Positions 6,087-13,915 of a stretch of 20,090 nucleotides of DNA are shown piece after piece. How positions within the stretch are numbered: the first letter of the stretch is position 1; each line of letters begins with the position of its first letter. The position numbers and the translations under genes are program-made. The notes beneath the pieces were generated by a model. That model saw nothing but the letters and a program-made list of their open reading frames with translations, made no database searches and had not been told where the DNA came from. Source of the DNA: Clostridia bacterium (GTDB lineage: Bacteria; Bacillota; Clostridia; Christensenellales; Borkfalkiaceae); the NCBI GenBank assembly GCA_017504065.1, contig JAFVRU010000155.1, positions 1 to 20,090 on the forward strand, read 5' to 3'.

Positions 6087-8537
6087 TTACCGTTTGCCCG
6101 AAAGCATTTCTTTTTTGCTCGAAACCTTATTAAACATCACGATCCCGACGGTAACCGCTACCGCTACGACCGCCCAAATGGCAACCGTCCAAGTCCATTC
6201 CCCGACGGTGTAGATGATCGCGCTCGCAAGATACGACGTCAAAACCCAGAACAAAATCGTCCATTTAAACTTGCCCTTGCCGATTTCGCCCCTTGCCGAA
6301 GCGACCGCCGCAAAACACGGGATCGTCGTCATATTGAACACGATGAACGCGATGAGCCCGGGTACGCCGATGCCCGTAGACGAGATCATCGCCGCAACTT
6401 CGTCCACGCCCGTTTCCGAAGCAACGACCGCGCCCGTTACGCACGCCGCCAACGAACCGAACGTCGCGATCACGTTTTCTTTCGCGATCAAGCCCGTTAC
6501 TGCCGCCACGACGAACACCCAACCGAACGCGCCGTCAAGCTGCGAACCGAACCCGATCGGCGTGAATAAGGGCTGGAAGAGCTTCCCGAGCGAGCCGAGA
6601 ATACTCTCGTTCATGGTAATATTCGCAAATACCGTTTCGCCCGTGATTTCGCCAAGCGCGCCCGCTTCCCATTGGCTCAAATGCATCAGATAGGTTTGCC
6701 CTTCGTACGCTTCCAAGCCGTTTACACGCAAATACGTACTGAGCTCCATCACCGCGCCGCTGTCCAAACGCACGTATTGCACACATTCCTTGACCAAGAA
6801 CGACCAATCCCAAGCGAAGTTGGAGAAGAACCAAATCACGATACAGGACACGAGAATAATGGTGAACGCTTTTTCGATATAGTGCTTTAATTTATCCCAA
6901 AGATGCAGCGCTAAATTCTTAACGCCGGGCGCGTGATAATTAGGCAATTCCATAATAAACGGGGGCGTTGCGCCGCGCATGGTCGTGTTACGCATGATGA
7001 GCAGAGCCAAAACCGCCGTTGCCATACCGATCAAGTACATGGAATAGGTAATCAGTTCTTCGTTTCCCACGTCGAACCGCGCTACGATCGCGCCCGCGAT
7101 CGCCGTCAAAATCGGCAATTTCGCGCCGCAGGAGAAGAACGGAATGACGCGGATCGTCGCTTCCCGTTCCTTTTCATGCGCCAAGGTACGCGTATTCATC
7201 ATCGCGGGGATCGAGCAGCCGAAGCCCATAATCATGGGCATGAACGCTCTACCTGATACGCCGAAACGACGGAACGCGCGGTCGAGTATGAACGCTACGC
7301 GCGCCATATACCCGCTGTCTTCCAAAATGGAGAACCAAAGAAAGAGCACGAGAATTTGGGGCACGAACGAGAGCACAGACGCGATACCGCCCCATACGCC
7401 CGAGCATACGAAGTCCACCGCCCAAGCGCTTGCGTTCGCGTTTTCCATCACCGTGCCTAACGCATCGCCGATCGTGGACGTTAGAACGTCCATTGCATAG
7501 AATAGGATCGCGCCGGGGGAATTGATACCTTCCGCCGAGAACAGGATACAACCGAACGTTTTTTCGCTCATTTCCGCGCAAAAATCGCCCAGAGCAGGGA
7601 TCGAGCCCAAATACAGTAAGTTCTCCGAGAACGTCAAATGGAACACCGCGAACAAGATCACCAAGAAAATCGGAATCCCGAACCATTTATGCGTAAGAAT
7701 CTTATCCGCTTTGTCAGATTTTGTCATTTCGCCCGTTTTTACGGGTCTACCGCGCTTTAACGCAACGGAAAGATTTTCGGTTATGTAACGGTATCTCGCG
7801 TCTGCAATCTCCGCTTCCGCGTCCCCTTCGAAATCCGCTTTCCCGCCGCCGTTCTTTGCTAAAAACGCTTCCGCGGCAGCCGCTTCTTTCGGGTGCATTT
7901 TCACTTCCAATTCGTCCTTTTCCACAAGCTTTACCGCGTGGAACAACGGGGAAGTTACTCCGTTTAATTTGAATGCGATCTCCGCGTTTTGGATCGTTGC
8001 GAAAAGCGGCGTGTTTTGTAGTACGCTCTTGCCCGTCCGCTTTTCCGAAGCGGCTTTGATCGCCCGCTCCATCAAAAGGTCTACGTTCGTAGCCCGCAAT
8101 GCCGAAACTTCCACGACGGGCACGCCGAGCTTTTTCTCGATCGCCGCTACGTCGATCTTATCGCCGTTCTTTTCTACGACGTCCGTCATATTCAACGCCA
8201 CGACAAGCGGAATATCCACTTCCAAAAGCTGCGTCGTTAAATACAGGTTTCTTTCCAAGTTCGTCGCGTCTACGATATTGATTACACAATCGGGACGATC
8301 GTTCAATACGTAATTTCTCGCGATCACTTCTTCCGGCGTATACGGCGACAGGGAATAAATCCCCGGTAAGTCGATAATCTCTACCGGTTCGCTCCCCTTT
8401 TTGTACAAGCCTTCTTTCTTGTCTACGGTTACCCCGGGCCAGTTCCCAACGTGCGCCGTACTACCCGTCAGAGTATTGAACAGCGTCGTCTTCCCCGAGT
8501 TCGGGTTTCCCGCAAGCGCTAATTTCATTCTTTCCAT
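6087..8537 (-). CDS. feoB: Ferrous iron transport protein B
   Basis: An 816-aa inner-membrane Fe(II) transporter. The N-terminal G domain has G1 GNPNSGKT (10-17), the switch segment STAHVGNWPGVTV (about 29-41), G3 DLPG and G4 NMTD. A helical GDI-like region follows, then the membrane part with about eight to ten helices. This includes the Gate motifs around GFGCSIPAMMNTR and FFSCGAKLPI, which carry the conserved Cys residues. Start 8537 is preceded by AGGAG nine bases upstream and places the P-loop at residue 10 as usual; the longer reading would overlap feoA. It lies 17 bases after feoA in one operon, whose promoter is flanked by paired palindromes. Confidence 0.97.
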   Translation of the reverse strand: MERMKLALAGNPNSGKTTLFNTLTGSTAHVGNWPGVTVDKKEGLYKKGSEPVEIIDLPGIYSLSPYTPEEVIARNYVLNDRPDCVINIVDATNLERNLYLTTQLLEVDIPLVVALNMTDVVEKNGDKIDVAAIEKKLGVPVVEVSALRATNVDLLMERAIKAASEKRTGKSVLQNTPLFATIQNAEIAFKLNGVTSPLFHAVKLVEKDELEVKMHPKEAAAAEAFLAKNGGGKADFEGDAEAEIADARYRYITENLSVALKRGRPVKTGEMTKSDKADKILTHKWFGIPIFLVILFAVFHLTFSENLLYLGSIPALGDFCAEMSEKTFGCILFSAEGINSPGAILFYAMDVLTSTIGDALGTVMENANASAWAVDFVCSGVWGGIASVLSFVPQILVLFLWFSILEDSGYMARVAFILDRAFRRFGVSGRAFMPMIMGFGCSIPAMMNTRTLAHEKEREATIRVIPFFSCGAKLPILTAIAGAIVARFDVGNEELITYSMYLIGMATAVLALLIMRNTTMRGATPPFIMELPNYHAPGVKNLALHLWDKLKHYIEKAFTIILVSCIVIWFFSNFAWDWSFLVKECVQYVRLDSGAVMELSTYLRVNGLEAYEGQTYLMHLSQWEAGALGEITGETVFANITMNESILGSLGKLFQPLFTPIGFGSQLDGAFGWVFVVAAVTGLIAKENVIATFGSLAACVTGAVVASETGVDEVAAMISSTGIGVPGLIAFIVFNMTTIPCFAAVASARGEIGKGKFKWTILFWVLTSYLASAIIYTVGEWTWTVAIWAVVAVAVTVGIVMFNKVSSKKEMLSGKR

Positions 8538-8554
8538 CTCTACACGCTCCTTTT

Positions 8555-8785
8555 TTAGTCCAAAACCACTTCCACACACGACGCTTCCGCTTTCCGAAGC
8601 GTCAACTCGTACCCGCGGATCTTGATTTCGATCGGGTCGCCAAGCGGCGCTTTCTTGCGGAAATACACGTCCGCGCTCGGGGTTACGCCCATATCGAACA
8701 GTCTTCTTCTGACCGCGCCTTCCCCGTTTACTTTCACGACTTTTCCGCTTTCGCCAATCGCCATTTCCGATAACAGTTTTCGCAT
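8555..8785 (-). CDS. feoA: Ferrous iron transport protein A
   Basis: A 76-aa SH3-like cytoplasmic protein that acts with FeoB. The sequence contains the family pattern GExGKVVKV...RRRLFDMGVTPSADVYFRKKAPLGDPIEIKIRGYEL-type strand order (the RLxxMG, PLGDP and RGYxLxLR segments are visible). It ends with the usual xVEV. AGGAG directly precedes the ATG. First gene of the feo operon, with a leader of about 90 bases. Confidence 0.96.
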   Translation of the reverse strand: MRKLLSEMAIGESGKVVKVNGEGAVRRRLFDMGVTPSADVYFRKKAPLGDPIEIKIRGYELTLRKAEASCVEVVLD

Positions 8786-8822
8786 ACTCCTACTCCTTTC
8801 TTTCTATCCGCTTTCTATTTTT

Positions 8823-8838
8823 CTTAACCTTGGTTAAG
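8823..8838. promoter_or_regulatory. Feo operator candidate, promoter-downstream copy
   Basis: CTTAACC-TT-GGTTAAG is a palindrome located about 40-55 bases downstream of the expected feo transcription start. It shares the core AACCTTGGTT with a second copy at 8918-8931. Probable binding site of a metal-responsive (DtxR-like) repressor; this is inference from context. Confidence 0.55.
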
Positions 8839-8881
8839 TTTTAATGTAAATAAAAAAGCGGTTTTCTATGTATCCGAACGT

Positions 8882-8910
8882 ATTATATCACTATTTTATG
8901 CGACTGTCAA
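8882..8910 (-). promoter_or_regulatory. Consensus promoter of the feo operon
   Basis: Minus strand: TTGACA (8905-8910), 17-base spacer, TATAAT (8882-8887). This is a full sigma-A consensus, which would be very strong unless repressed and so implies tight metal-dependent repression. Confidence 0.85.
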
Positions 8911-8917
8911 GTAAAAA

Positions 8918-8931
8918 TAAACCTTGGTTAA
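8918..8931. promoter_or_regulatory. Feo operator candidate, promoter-upstream copy
   Basis: TAAACCTTGGTTAA, with the ten-base core identical to the copy at 8823-8838. It starts eight bases upstream of the -35 box. The two copies are centred 94 bp apart with the promoter between them, about nine helical turns. Confidence 0.55.
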
Positions 8932-8956
8932 TAAATTTTTTGGAAAATTTTTGCAT

Positions 8957-8990
8957 AGAAAAACGAGCTCTATAAACGGGCTCGTTTTTT
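8957..8990. terminator. Bidirectional terminator upstream of feoA
   Basis: Arms AAAACGAGCTC and GGGCTCGTTTT pair with a short loop and one G-U pair, with T-runs on both strands. On the minus strand it stops readthrough from the mobile element side before the feo promoter. Confidence 0.75.
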
Positions 8991-9016
8991 CCTTATACAG
9001 CGTTTTTAATCATAGT

Positions 9017-9180
9017 AATTCGATTCTATCACTTCGCTTACGCTACGTTCCAGAATGACAATAAGGGTAATGAATTGTTTGATTTGAATTTGCAATAGGT
9101 CGAATATCTTTCTTTAACGCTTTGTTTTACGAGCAACTCGTCCCAATCTCGACGGCTACGCCTACTCGAAGTAGTTCGAG
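9017..9180. repeat. Dispersed repeat-like intergenic segment, includes copy A of the 36-bp direct repeat
   Basis: No credible gene. It contains three recognisable pieces. The first is a TGTCATTCTGGAACGTAGCG-type sequence (minus strand), similar to a TGTCATTCTGA repeat that recurs in many bacterial genomes. The second is the 23-mer shared with 3464-3486. The third is the segment 9075-9111 that recurs at 15785-15821. A small perfect hairpin CTCGAA-GTAG-TTCGAG sits at about 9164-9179. Confidence 0.5.
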
Positions 9181-9188
9181 CCACGCAT

Positions 9189-9228
9189 ACCAAAAAAACG
9201 CCACCCTTTGGGGATAGCGTTTTTTGGT
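9189..9228 (-). terminator. Terminator at the end of the mobile-element operon
   Basis: On the minus strand, a CGC...GCG stem with inner CCC/GGG pairing is followed directly by seven T. The flanking A-run and T-run also pair, so it may work on both strands. It follows the recombinase transcript and a possible 59-aa gene. Confidence 0.7.
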
Positions 9229-9277
9229 GTACCCGTTGCAAAGCGAACCGTATTCACAACGCAACCTTGCTTTATCA

Positions 9278-9457
9278 TCAAAAATCGCGGAAAATCACCG
9301 TTTTTCGCGGGTTTTTCTTGCGTTTTTGACGGCTTCGTGCCGTGGACGATTTTACCGTGATTGTTCCCAAACAACCACAGTCTACCCGAACCCATAACGA
9401 TAAATCCGCGCCTTTTCCGTTCAAAGTCAATTTCACGCCTGTATCTTTTATTTTCAT
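9278..9457 (-). CDS. Possible small basic protein after the second recombinase
   Basis: A 59-aa open frame whose ATG lies 13 bases after the recombinase stop codon. It begins MKIKDTGVKLTLNGKGADLS, has two close Cys residues (CGC at about 27-29) and a strongly basic C-terminal half. The ribosome site is weak (GGGTG seven bases or so upstream). It lies between the recombinase and the terminator, so it would be co-transcribed. I recognise no family. It could be a degraded or chance frame; the N-terminal part looks more gene-like than the tail. Confidence 0.35.
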   Translation of the reverse strand: MKIKDTGVKLTLNGKGADLSLWVRVDCGCLGTITVKSSTARSRQKRKKNPRKTVIFRDF

Positions 9458-9470
9458 ATTTTCACCCGCC

Positions 9471-11075
9471 CTAAACCTTAATGTTTAGCCCATCGAACGA
9501 GAAATCCATACCGCGTAGGGTGTAAACGTGCCGAACGTTTTGCAGACTTTCGCTTACGGTACAGCTCAACGGCGTTTCTATCCCCGCCAAGGCGTTGAGA
9601 TTTACCGTCGTTTCCACCGTGTCCGTGCCGATTTTTACGTTTTCAACGAGCGTTTGCAAAATTTCCTGCCGTTTGTAGAAGTCTATCCCGTCCAAGTCTG
9701 CCTTATATTCCTGCATTTTCTTGCGGATTTGCTCTCTATTCAAGCGCGGTATAGCGTTCTTTTCGATTTTCAGCTTCTCGATTTGTTCAATCAGTCGTTC
9801 AAATTCCGCTTGTTCGTCTTTTCGGTTATTCTCAATCACGGTAGCAAGGGCTTTGCCTTTGTTTGCCTTTATGATTTCGTCCAAGCTGGCGAGTAACGAG
9901 CGTTTTTCTTCCAACTCTTTTTTCAGTTCTTTCAAGCGTTTAATTTTTTCGTCTTGCATTCGAGCCAAACCAAGGCGCATTAGTTCCACGATTTTATCCG
10001 TGTTGCGCAAGAGCAAGAACGCTTGCGTGAATAGGTTGACCACGTATTTGTCCAAATAAACGACGTTTATGCTTTTCTTGTCTGTTCTATGGCTTTTTCC
10101 ACCGCATATATACGAAAACAGGGGTTTTCCGCGTACCGAATATTTTCCACCCGAAACCGCCGCGCCGCAAACGCCACAGGTCAGCAAGCCCGACAAGAGA
10201 TATTTGCCTTTTTTCCGTCCGCGCCCGTTCTTTTGCATTCGCTTATCCAAAAGCCGTTGCACCCGTTCAAACGTTTCTTCGTCTACGATAGCGGGCATAC
10301 CGCCTTGAATCCGTACGATTTCCGATTCCGTTTTCTTTTGTCTGCGCCATTTCTTTGCTTCAGGCGAGCGTTTGTATTGATTGAACACGTATTCGCCCAC
10401 GTATTGCCGATTGCGCAAAGTGTCGGTTATGCTGTACGACAGTTTGCGCCCGTCCCGCCGACGATAACCTTGCTCGTTCAAACAATCTATCGTTTCTTTA
10501 TAGGAATAGCCGTCAGCTACCATTTGAAACATTTTCCGTATCGCTTCCGCTTCCGTCGGCACGATACGGTATTTCTTTTGCGCCACTTCATATCCGTAAA
10601 GGGCAACGCCGCCGTGCGCCTTTCCTTTTTGCGCGTTTTCAATTTGTCCGTTGAACGCTTCACGGGAAAGCCGTTTACTATACAACGCCGCCATACCAAG
10701 GCTCATCAGCTTGAAAAAATCGCCTTCGGGCGTATCGTCGAAGTTTTCTACCGTGCTTATAACTTTTACCCCGAACTTGTCCAACTGCTTTTGCGCGGAA
10801 AGGGCAAGCTCCACGTTCCGCGCAAACCTATCCCAACGGTGAACGATTACCAAATCAAATTCACCCAAGCAAGCGTCCTGCAACATTTGTTGAAATTCTT
10901 CTCTGTTTCCGTCCGTTCCCGTTCGTGCTTCGTCCTTATATTCCCGAACGATAGCAATATGGTTTGCCTTGCAGAATTTTCTACATTCAGCAAGCTGAAC
11001 CGCAATACTCGATTCTTGTTGTTTATCCGAGCTGTATCGTGCGTATAGCACTGCCCGTATCGTTTGAATTTCCAT
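9471..11075 (-). CDS. Large serine recombinase (CcrA/B/TnpX-like), 534 aa
   Basis: A site-specific integrase/excisionase of the large serine family. The N-terminal catalytic domain (about 7-150) has YARYS with nucleophile Ser15, the E-Y-K-D-E segment (45-49) and the HRWDRFARN helix (79-87). The recombinase domain (about 155-285) and a zinc-ribbon region (about 290-345) follow. A long Lys/Glu coiled coil (about 368-455) comes next, as expected for the synapsis-controlling motif. The ribbon has C300, C303 and C324, but the position where a fourth Cys is expected is Ser335. Start 11075 was chosen because AAAGGAG precedes it. It follows the resolvase-like accessory gene by 14 bases and closes the recombinase block. 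Confidence 0.93.
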   Translation of the reverse strand: MEIQTIRAVLYARYSSDKQQESSIAVQLAECRKFCKANHIAIVREYKDEARTGTDGNREEFQQMLQDACLGEFDLVIVHRWDRFARNVELALSAQKQLDKFGVKVISTVENFDDTPEGDFFKLMSLGMAALYSKRLSREAFNGQIENAQKGKAHGGVALYGYEVAQKKYRIVPTEAEAIRKMFQMVADGYSYKETIDCLNEQGYRRRDGRKLSYSITDTLRNRQYVGEYVFNQYKRSPEAKKWRRQKKTESEIVRIQGGMPAIVDEETFERVQRLLDKRMQKNGRGRKKGKYLLSGLLTCGVCGAAVSGGKYSVRGKPLFSYICGGKSHRTDKKSINVVYLDKYVVNLFTQAFLLLRNTDKIVELMRLGLARMQDEKIKRLKELKKELEEKRSLLASLDEIIKANKGKALATVIENNRKDEQAEFERLIEQIEKLKIEKNAIPRLNREQIRKKMQEYKADLDGIDFYKRQEILQTLVENVKIGTDTVETTVNLNALAGIETPLSCTVSESLQNVRHVYTLRGMDFSFDGLNIKV

Positions 11076-11089
11076 TTTTCTTTCTCCTT

Positions 11090-12139
11090 TCAGTAGTTCA
11101 GCCAATAACCCCATTTTTTAGGTGGAATCACGACTGTTTGCACGCCTTTATCTTTGATACTTTTCCATATTTCCCAAGCCTTGCACGTATCGCGAGAATA
11201 GCGACTAACGGAAGTCAAAACCACGTGTGAAAACTCGCCTTGTTCTGCACTTTTTATGAGAGCTTTTAGCCCGTCGCCCATTTCACCGATTCCCGATACG
11301 TTTTCATCTTCGTAAACGCTTACGATTTGTAGTTTTTTCTCTATACAAACCGCCGTACATTCCTTGATTTGTTTCTTGGTCGCATTCCCGCCGCCGATTT
11401 GGTTAGAACGGGCGTAAACGCATACACGGGTGCTTGGTTTTAATTCGTCTATGGTCGGCAAGCGTGCAATTTCGGGAATCTTTATCCCCGATTTCCAATA
11501 GTCGGTAAAGGGCGGTATCGTTTTTTCGGGGACTTCTCTTTCGCCCGTTTTATGGTTGTATTTCATAGCGTACATTTTCACGTCGCACCAATCCTTATAC
11601 AACCACTCGAAGTATCTTCCGATTGTCTTTATGAGCCGATTCCACATAGGGGGGATTTTATCCGTGCCGCGCTTTTGAATTTCTTTATTCCCTTGAAAAC
11701 GCATTGTCAGTTCCCACCAAGTATAGGTAGTTTTTACGTTTTGAGTATAGAAGTCTTGCCAAAGCTCGATATGTTGATTATACAGCCTTGCTTTGAGCTG
11801 TTTGGTTTCTTCTTCCCCGATAGTATAGGGCGGTGTGATTTGCGTTTGCTTATATTTAGGGGAAGTGGTTATCATTGCACCGTTCTTCTCAAAATCTATT
11901 TTTAAGCTTTTGAAATCCCCGTTGCCGTTTACGTAGGACAAGCAAAAGTATTGCAAATCGTCATAGGCTTTTCTATCTAATGCCTTTTGCATTTCGGGGC
12001 ATTTCTTGCATTTTTTACACGCTTTGTTCAAGCTCGTGTCGTAGGGTTCTTTTTCACTATCCGCATTACCGCTTTCAATGGTGAAGGGATAGCCTTTTAA
12101 GCCCGTTTTCGTGCAGAACGGGCAAGTAGTTATAAACAT
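11090..12139 (-). CDS. Resolvase-like accessory protein with Cys-rich N-terminus and non-canonical active site
   Basis: A 349-aa protein of unusual layout. The N-terminal part has CPFC (6-9) and CKKCKKC (41-47), likely metal ligands. A Trp/Tyr-rich middle (about 110-225) matches nothing I know. The C-terminal about 100 residues (238-340) resemble a serine-recombinase catalytic domain: VYARSN, the YEDENVSG segment and SRYSRD. In active enzymes the pattern is YxRxS; here it is Y242-A-R244-S-N246, so the nucleophile position is Asn. The DR pair before the second conserved Arg is also changed. It is therefore probably not a recombinase by itself, and may be an accessory or directionality factor for the two flanking recombinases. 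Alternatively Ser245 could substitute. GGAG precedes the start. Confidence 0.75.
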   Translation of the reverse strand: MFITTCPFCTKTGLKGYPFTIESGNADSEKEPYDTSLNKACKKCKKCPEMQKALDRKAYDDLQYFCLSYVNGNGDFKSLKIDFEKNGAMITTSPKYKQTQITPPYTIGEEETKQLKARLYNQHIELWQDFYTQNVKTTYTWWELTMRFQGNKEIQKRGTDKIPPMWNRLIKTIGRYFEWLYKDWCDVKMYAMKYNHKTGEREVPEKTIPPFTDYWKSGIKIPEIARLPTIDELKPSTRVCVYARSNQIGGGNATKKQIKECTAVCIEKKLQIVSVYEDENVSGIGEMGDGLKALIKSAEQGEFSHVVLTSVSRYSRDTCKAWEIWKSIKDKGVQTVVIPPKKWGYWLNY

Positions 12140-12163
12140 TCTTTTTTCTCCTTTTTGGCATAG

Positions 12164-12199
12164 TAAAAGAGCCGAACGGCAATTAAGACGTTCGGCTCT
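12164..12199 (-). terminator. Terminator/attenuator hairpin between recombinase genes
   Basis: Arms AGAGCCGAACG (12168-12178) and CGTTCGGCTCT (12189-12199) are perfect with a ten-base loop. On the minus strand TTTTACTATG follows. It starts six bases after the recombinase stop and lies about 25 bases before the next start codon, with no room for a promoter, so partial termination is likely. The layout is repeated at 17428-17455. Confidence 0.7.
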
Positions 12200-12204
12200 C
12201 CTGT

Positions 12205-13761
12205 TTAATTATGAAATTGTATCTGTACGGTATCTTTGCTGATTACGATTGCTTTGACGAACGCTCTGATAAGCTTCCTTGTAGTTTCCATATCGGCAAA
12301 CAGTTGTTTTTCACCGAACGAAAGCCCATCACCGAGCGAGTCTATGATTGCCACCGTCTTTTGCAACGATTCCGTTTTTGCTTGCAGAGATTTTAACAGC
12401 TCTGCATTGCTCTCAATCGTCCTTTCAAGCGTTTTTGCAACGCTCTCTTGCACGTCGAGTATTTTCTTCGCCATCTTCCCGTTTTCCCGTTCGATATCTT
12501 TCATCTTCCGAGATAACGTTCCGATTTTGCTTTGATACTCTTTCCGCTTTTCCGACAAGATTTCCTTGGATAGATTTCCCGCCTTCAAAAACGTTTGCAC
12601 TTCCCGATATACTACCTTTTTAACGGCAGTTTCGAGATAGTCTGCGTCCACCTTACATACGTCGCACCCACGCTTTTTTCTATGCGCAGGGCATTCGTAG
12701 TAACGATAAATTTTCTTTCCGCGTTCGCCCTTATTCTTCTCACCGAACATACCGTGTCCGCATTCACACCGAACCAAGCCCGACAGGATATATTCTCCAC
12801 GCGCATTCTGTTTCGTTGCGCCAAGTTCTCTGTTATCGAGAATTTGTTGCACTTCTAAGAACAGCTTTTTGCTTACGATTGCATTTACCACGGTTATATC
12901 GTTCCGCACTTCTTCTTGTTCACCAAGCAATACCCGTCGTTTCTTGCGGTTGATAGGGTTTCCCTCCTTATCCTTTCGGCAATAGACGTAGATTCCCGCG
13001 TATTTCCAATTCCGCAACATATCGCTCAAAGTTGAATAGCTGAACTTTTTCCCCGCCCGCGTTCGGAATCCGTTCGCGGTCAGTTCTTCGATGATTTTTT
13101 CATAGGACTGTTTCTTTGCTACCATTTCAAATAGCATTTTCACAGCAGGGGCTTCGCTTTTTTCTATATCGAACTGTTTGCCAACGCACTTTAACCCATA
13201 GGGCGCACGTCCACCCGCAGATTTACCGTTCTCCGCGCGAAGGTGAAGTGTTCTCGCCGTTTTGGAAGCCGCAGTACGCGCTTCGAGTTGCGACATAGCA
13301 AAGGACAAATTTGCATAGAACTCACCCATAGCCGTGTTTTCGTAGTACACGTCCCCAAACACAAGAAACACTTTACATTTTTCAAGCTCACTCTTGATTT
13401 GGTCGAAATCGCCTATTTTTCTTGTCAGGCGTTCGTGGTGGTATAGCACGATGACGTCGATATTCCCGTTCCGCGCTTCGCTCATCAGCAGTTGAAACTC
13501 CGTTCGGTTGTCTTGAAACATACCGCTCTTTGCTTCGTCTTTATAGATATGCCGCTTGTCCAAGGCGAACAAATCGTTATTCTCGGTTATGAACCTTTCA
13601 CAGTCCTTAATTTGCGTTTCGATAGAGGTTTGGTGGATATCTTCCGACGATTTCCGAGCATAAATCGCCGCCGTTAAACGCTCTTTGGTAGGGTTGTTGA
13701 GTCTTTTCAGCTCTAACATTGCCACCATTAACATTCGCTCTTGCCTATCAAGCTGTCGCAT
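12205..13761 (-). CDS. Large serine recombinase (CcrA/B-like), 518 aa
   Basis: A second large serine recombinase. A 30-residue N-terminal extension precedes the catalytic motif YARKS with nucleophile Ser38. The KDEAKSG segment (about 74-80) and HHERLTRK helix (108-115, Glu where Asp is usual) follow. The recombinase domain spans about 175-310 and the zinc ribbon about 325-370 (C332, C334, C357, C366, C369), followed by a long coiled coil (about 395-475). It is only distantly similar to the other recombinase, as CcrA is to CcrB. The start at 13761 overlaps the 55-aa gene by 14 bases with AGGA upstream, so translation is coupled. An internal Met at residue 11 or 15 is an alternative start. Confidence 0.92.
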   Translation of the reverse strand: MRQLDRQERMLMVAMLELKRLNNPTKERLTAAIYARKSSEDIHQTSIETQIKDCERFITENNDLFALDKRHIYKDEAKSGMFQDNRTEFQLLMSEARNGNIDVIVLYHHERLTRKIGDFDQIKSELEKCKVFLVFGDVYYENTAMGEFYANLSFAMSQLEARTAASKTARTLHLRAENGKSAGGRAPYGLKCVGKQFDIEKSEAPAVKMLFEMVAKKQSYEKIIEELTANGFRTRAGKKFSYSTLSDMLRNWKYAGIYVYCRKDKEGNPINRKKRRVLLGEQEEVRNDITVVNAIVSKKLFLEVQQILDNRELGATKQNARGEYILSGLVRCECGHGMFGEKNKGERGKKIYRYYECPAHRKKRGCDVCKVDADYLETAVKKVVYREVQTFLKAGNLSKEILSEKRKEYQSKIGTLSRKMKDIERENGKMAKKILDVQESVAKTLERTIESNAELLKSLQAKTESLQKTVAIIDSLGDGLSFGEKQLFADMETTRKLIRAFVKAIVISKDTVQIQFHN

Positions 13762-13915
13762 TCGTGTCCTCGCTCAAGCCCGATAAAATCTCAACCAAAA
13801 CGGCATTGATTTCCGCAATCGTTTCCTGTTTCTCTACGCTTCGCTTTGTCCGCGTTAATGGTAAATCGCCTTTCGTTTGAACAATGCTTTTTCTCGAAAA
13901 CTCTACCTTACGCAT
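13748..13915 (-). CDS. Small protein between helicase and recombinase genes
   Basis: A 55-aa protein with a basic N-terminal half (RKVEFSRKSIVQTKG) and an acidic/hydrophobic helix (about 32-50: EKQETIAEINAVLVEIL). The start at 13915 has a strong GGAGG eight bases upstream and overlaps the helicase stop by eight bases. Its own stop lies inside the recombinase start. In SCC elements a short protein is also encoded between the helicase and recombinase genes, where it has been linked to DNA replication. Sequence similarity to it cannot be judged by eye. Function unknown; the position and coupling argue that it is real. Confidence 0.7.
   Translation of the reverse strand: MRKVEFSRKSIVQTKGDLPLTRTKRSVEKQETIAEINAVLVEILSGLSEDTNATA

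Noticed and set aside
9130..9192. Possible tRNA (GTTCGAGCC and ACCA-like end)
   Set aside because: No cloverleaf: the TTCGAG forms a simple hairpin and acceptor and D arms cannot be drawn.
9038..9395. Two minus-strand frames in the intergenic repeat region
   Set aside because: They run through hairpins and repeat segments, lack ribosome sites and have no recognisable composition.
10089..11048. A 319-codon plus-strand frame
   Set aside because: Antisense to the large serine recombinase, whose motifs are all present.
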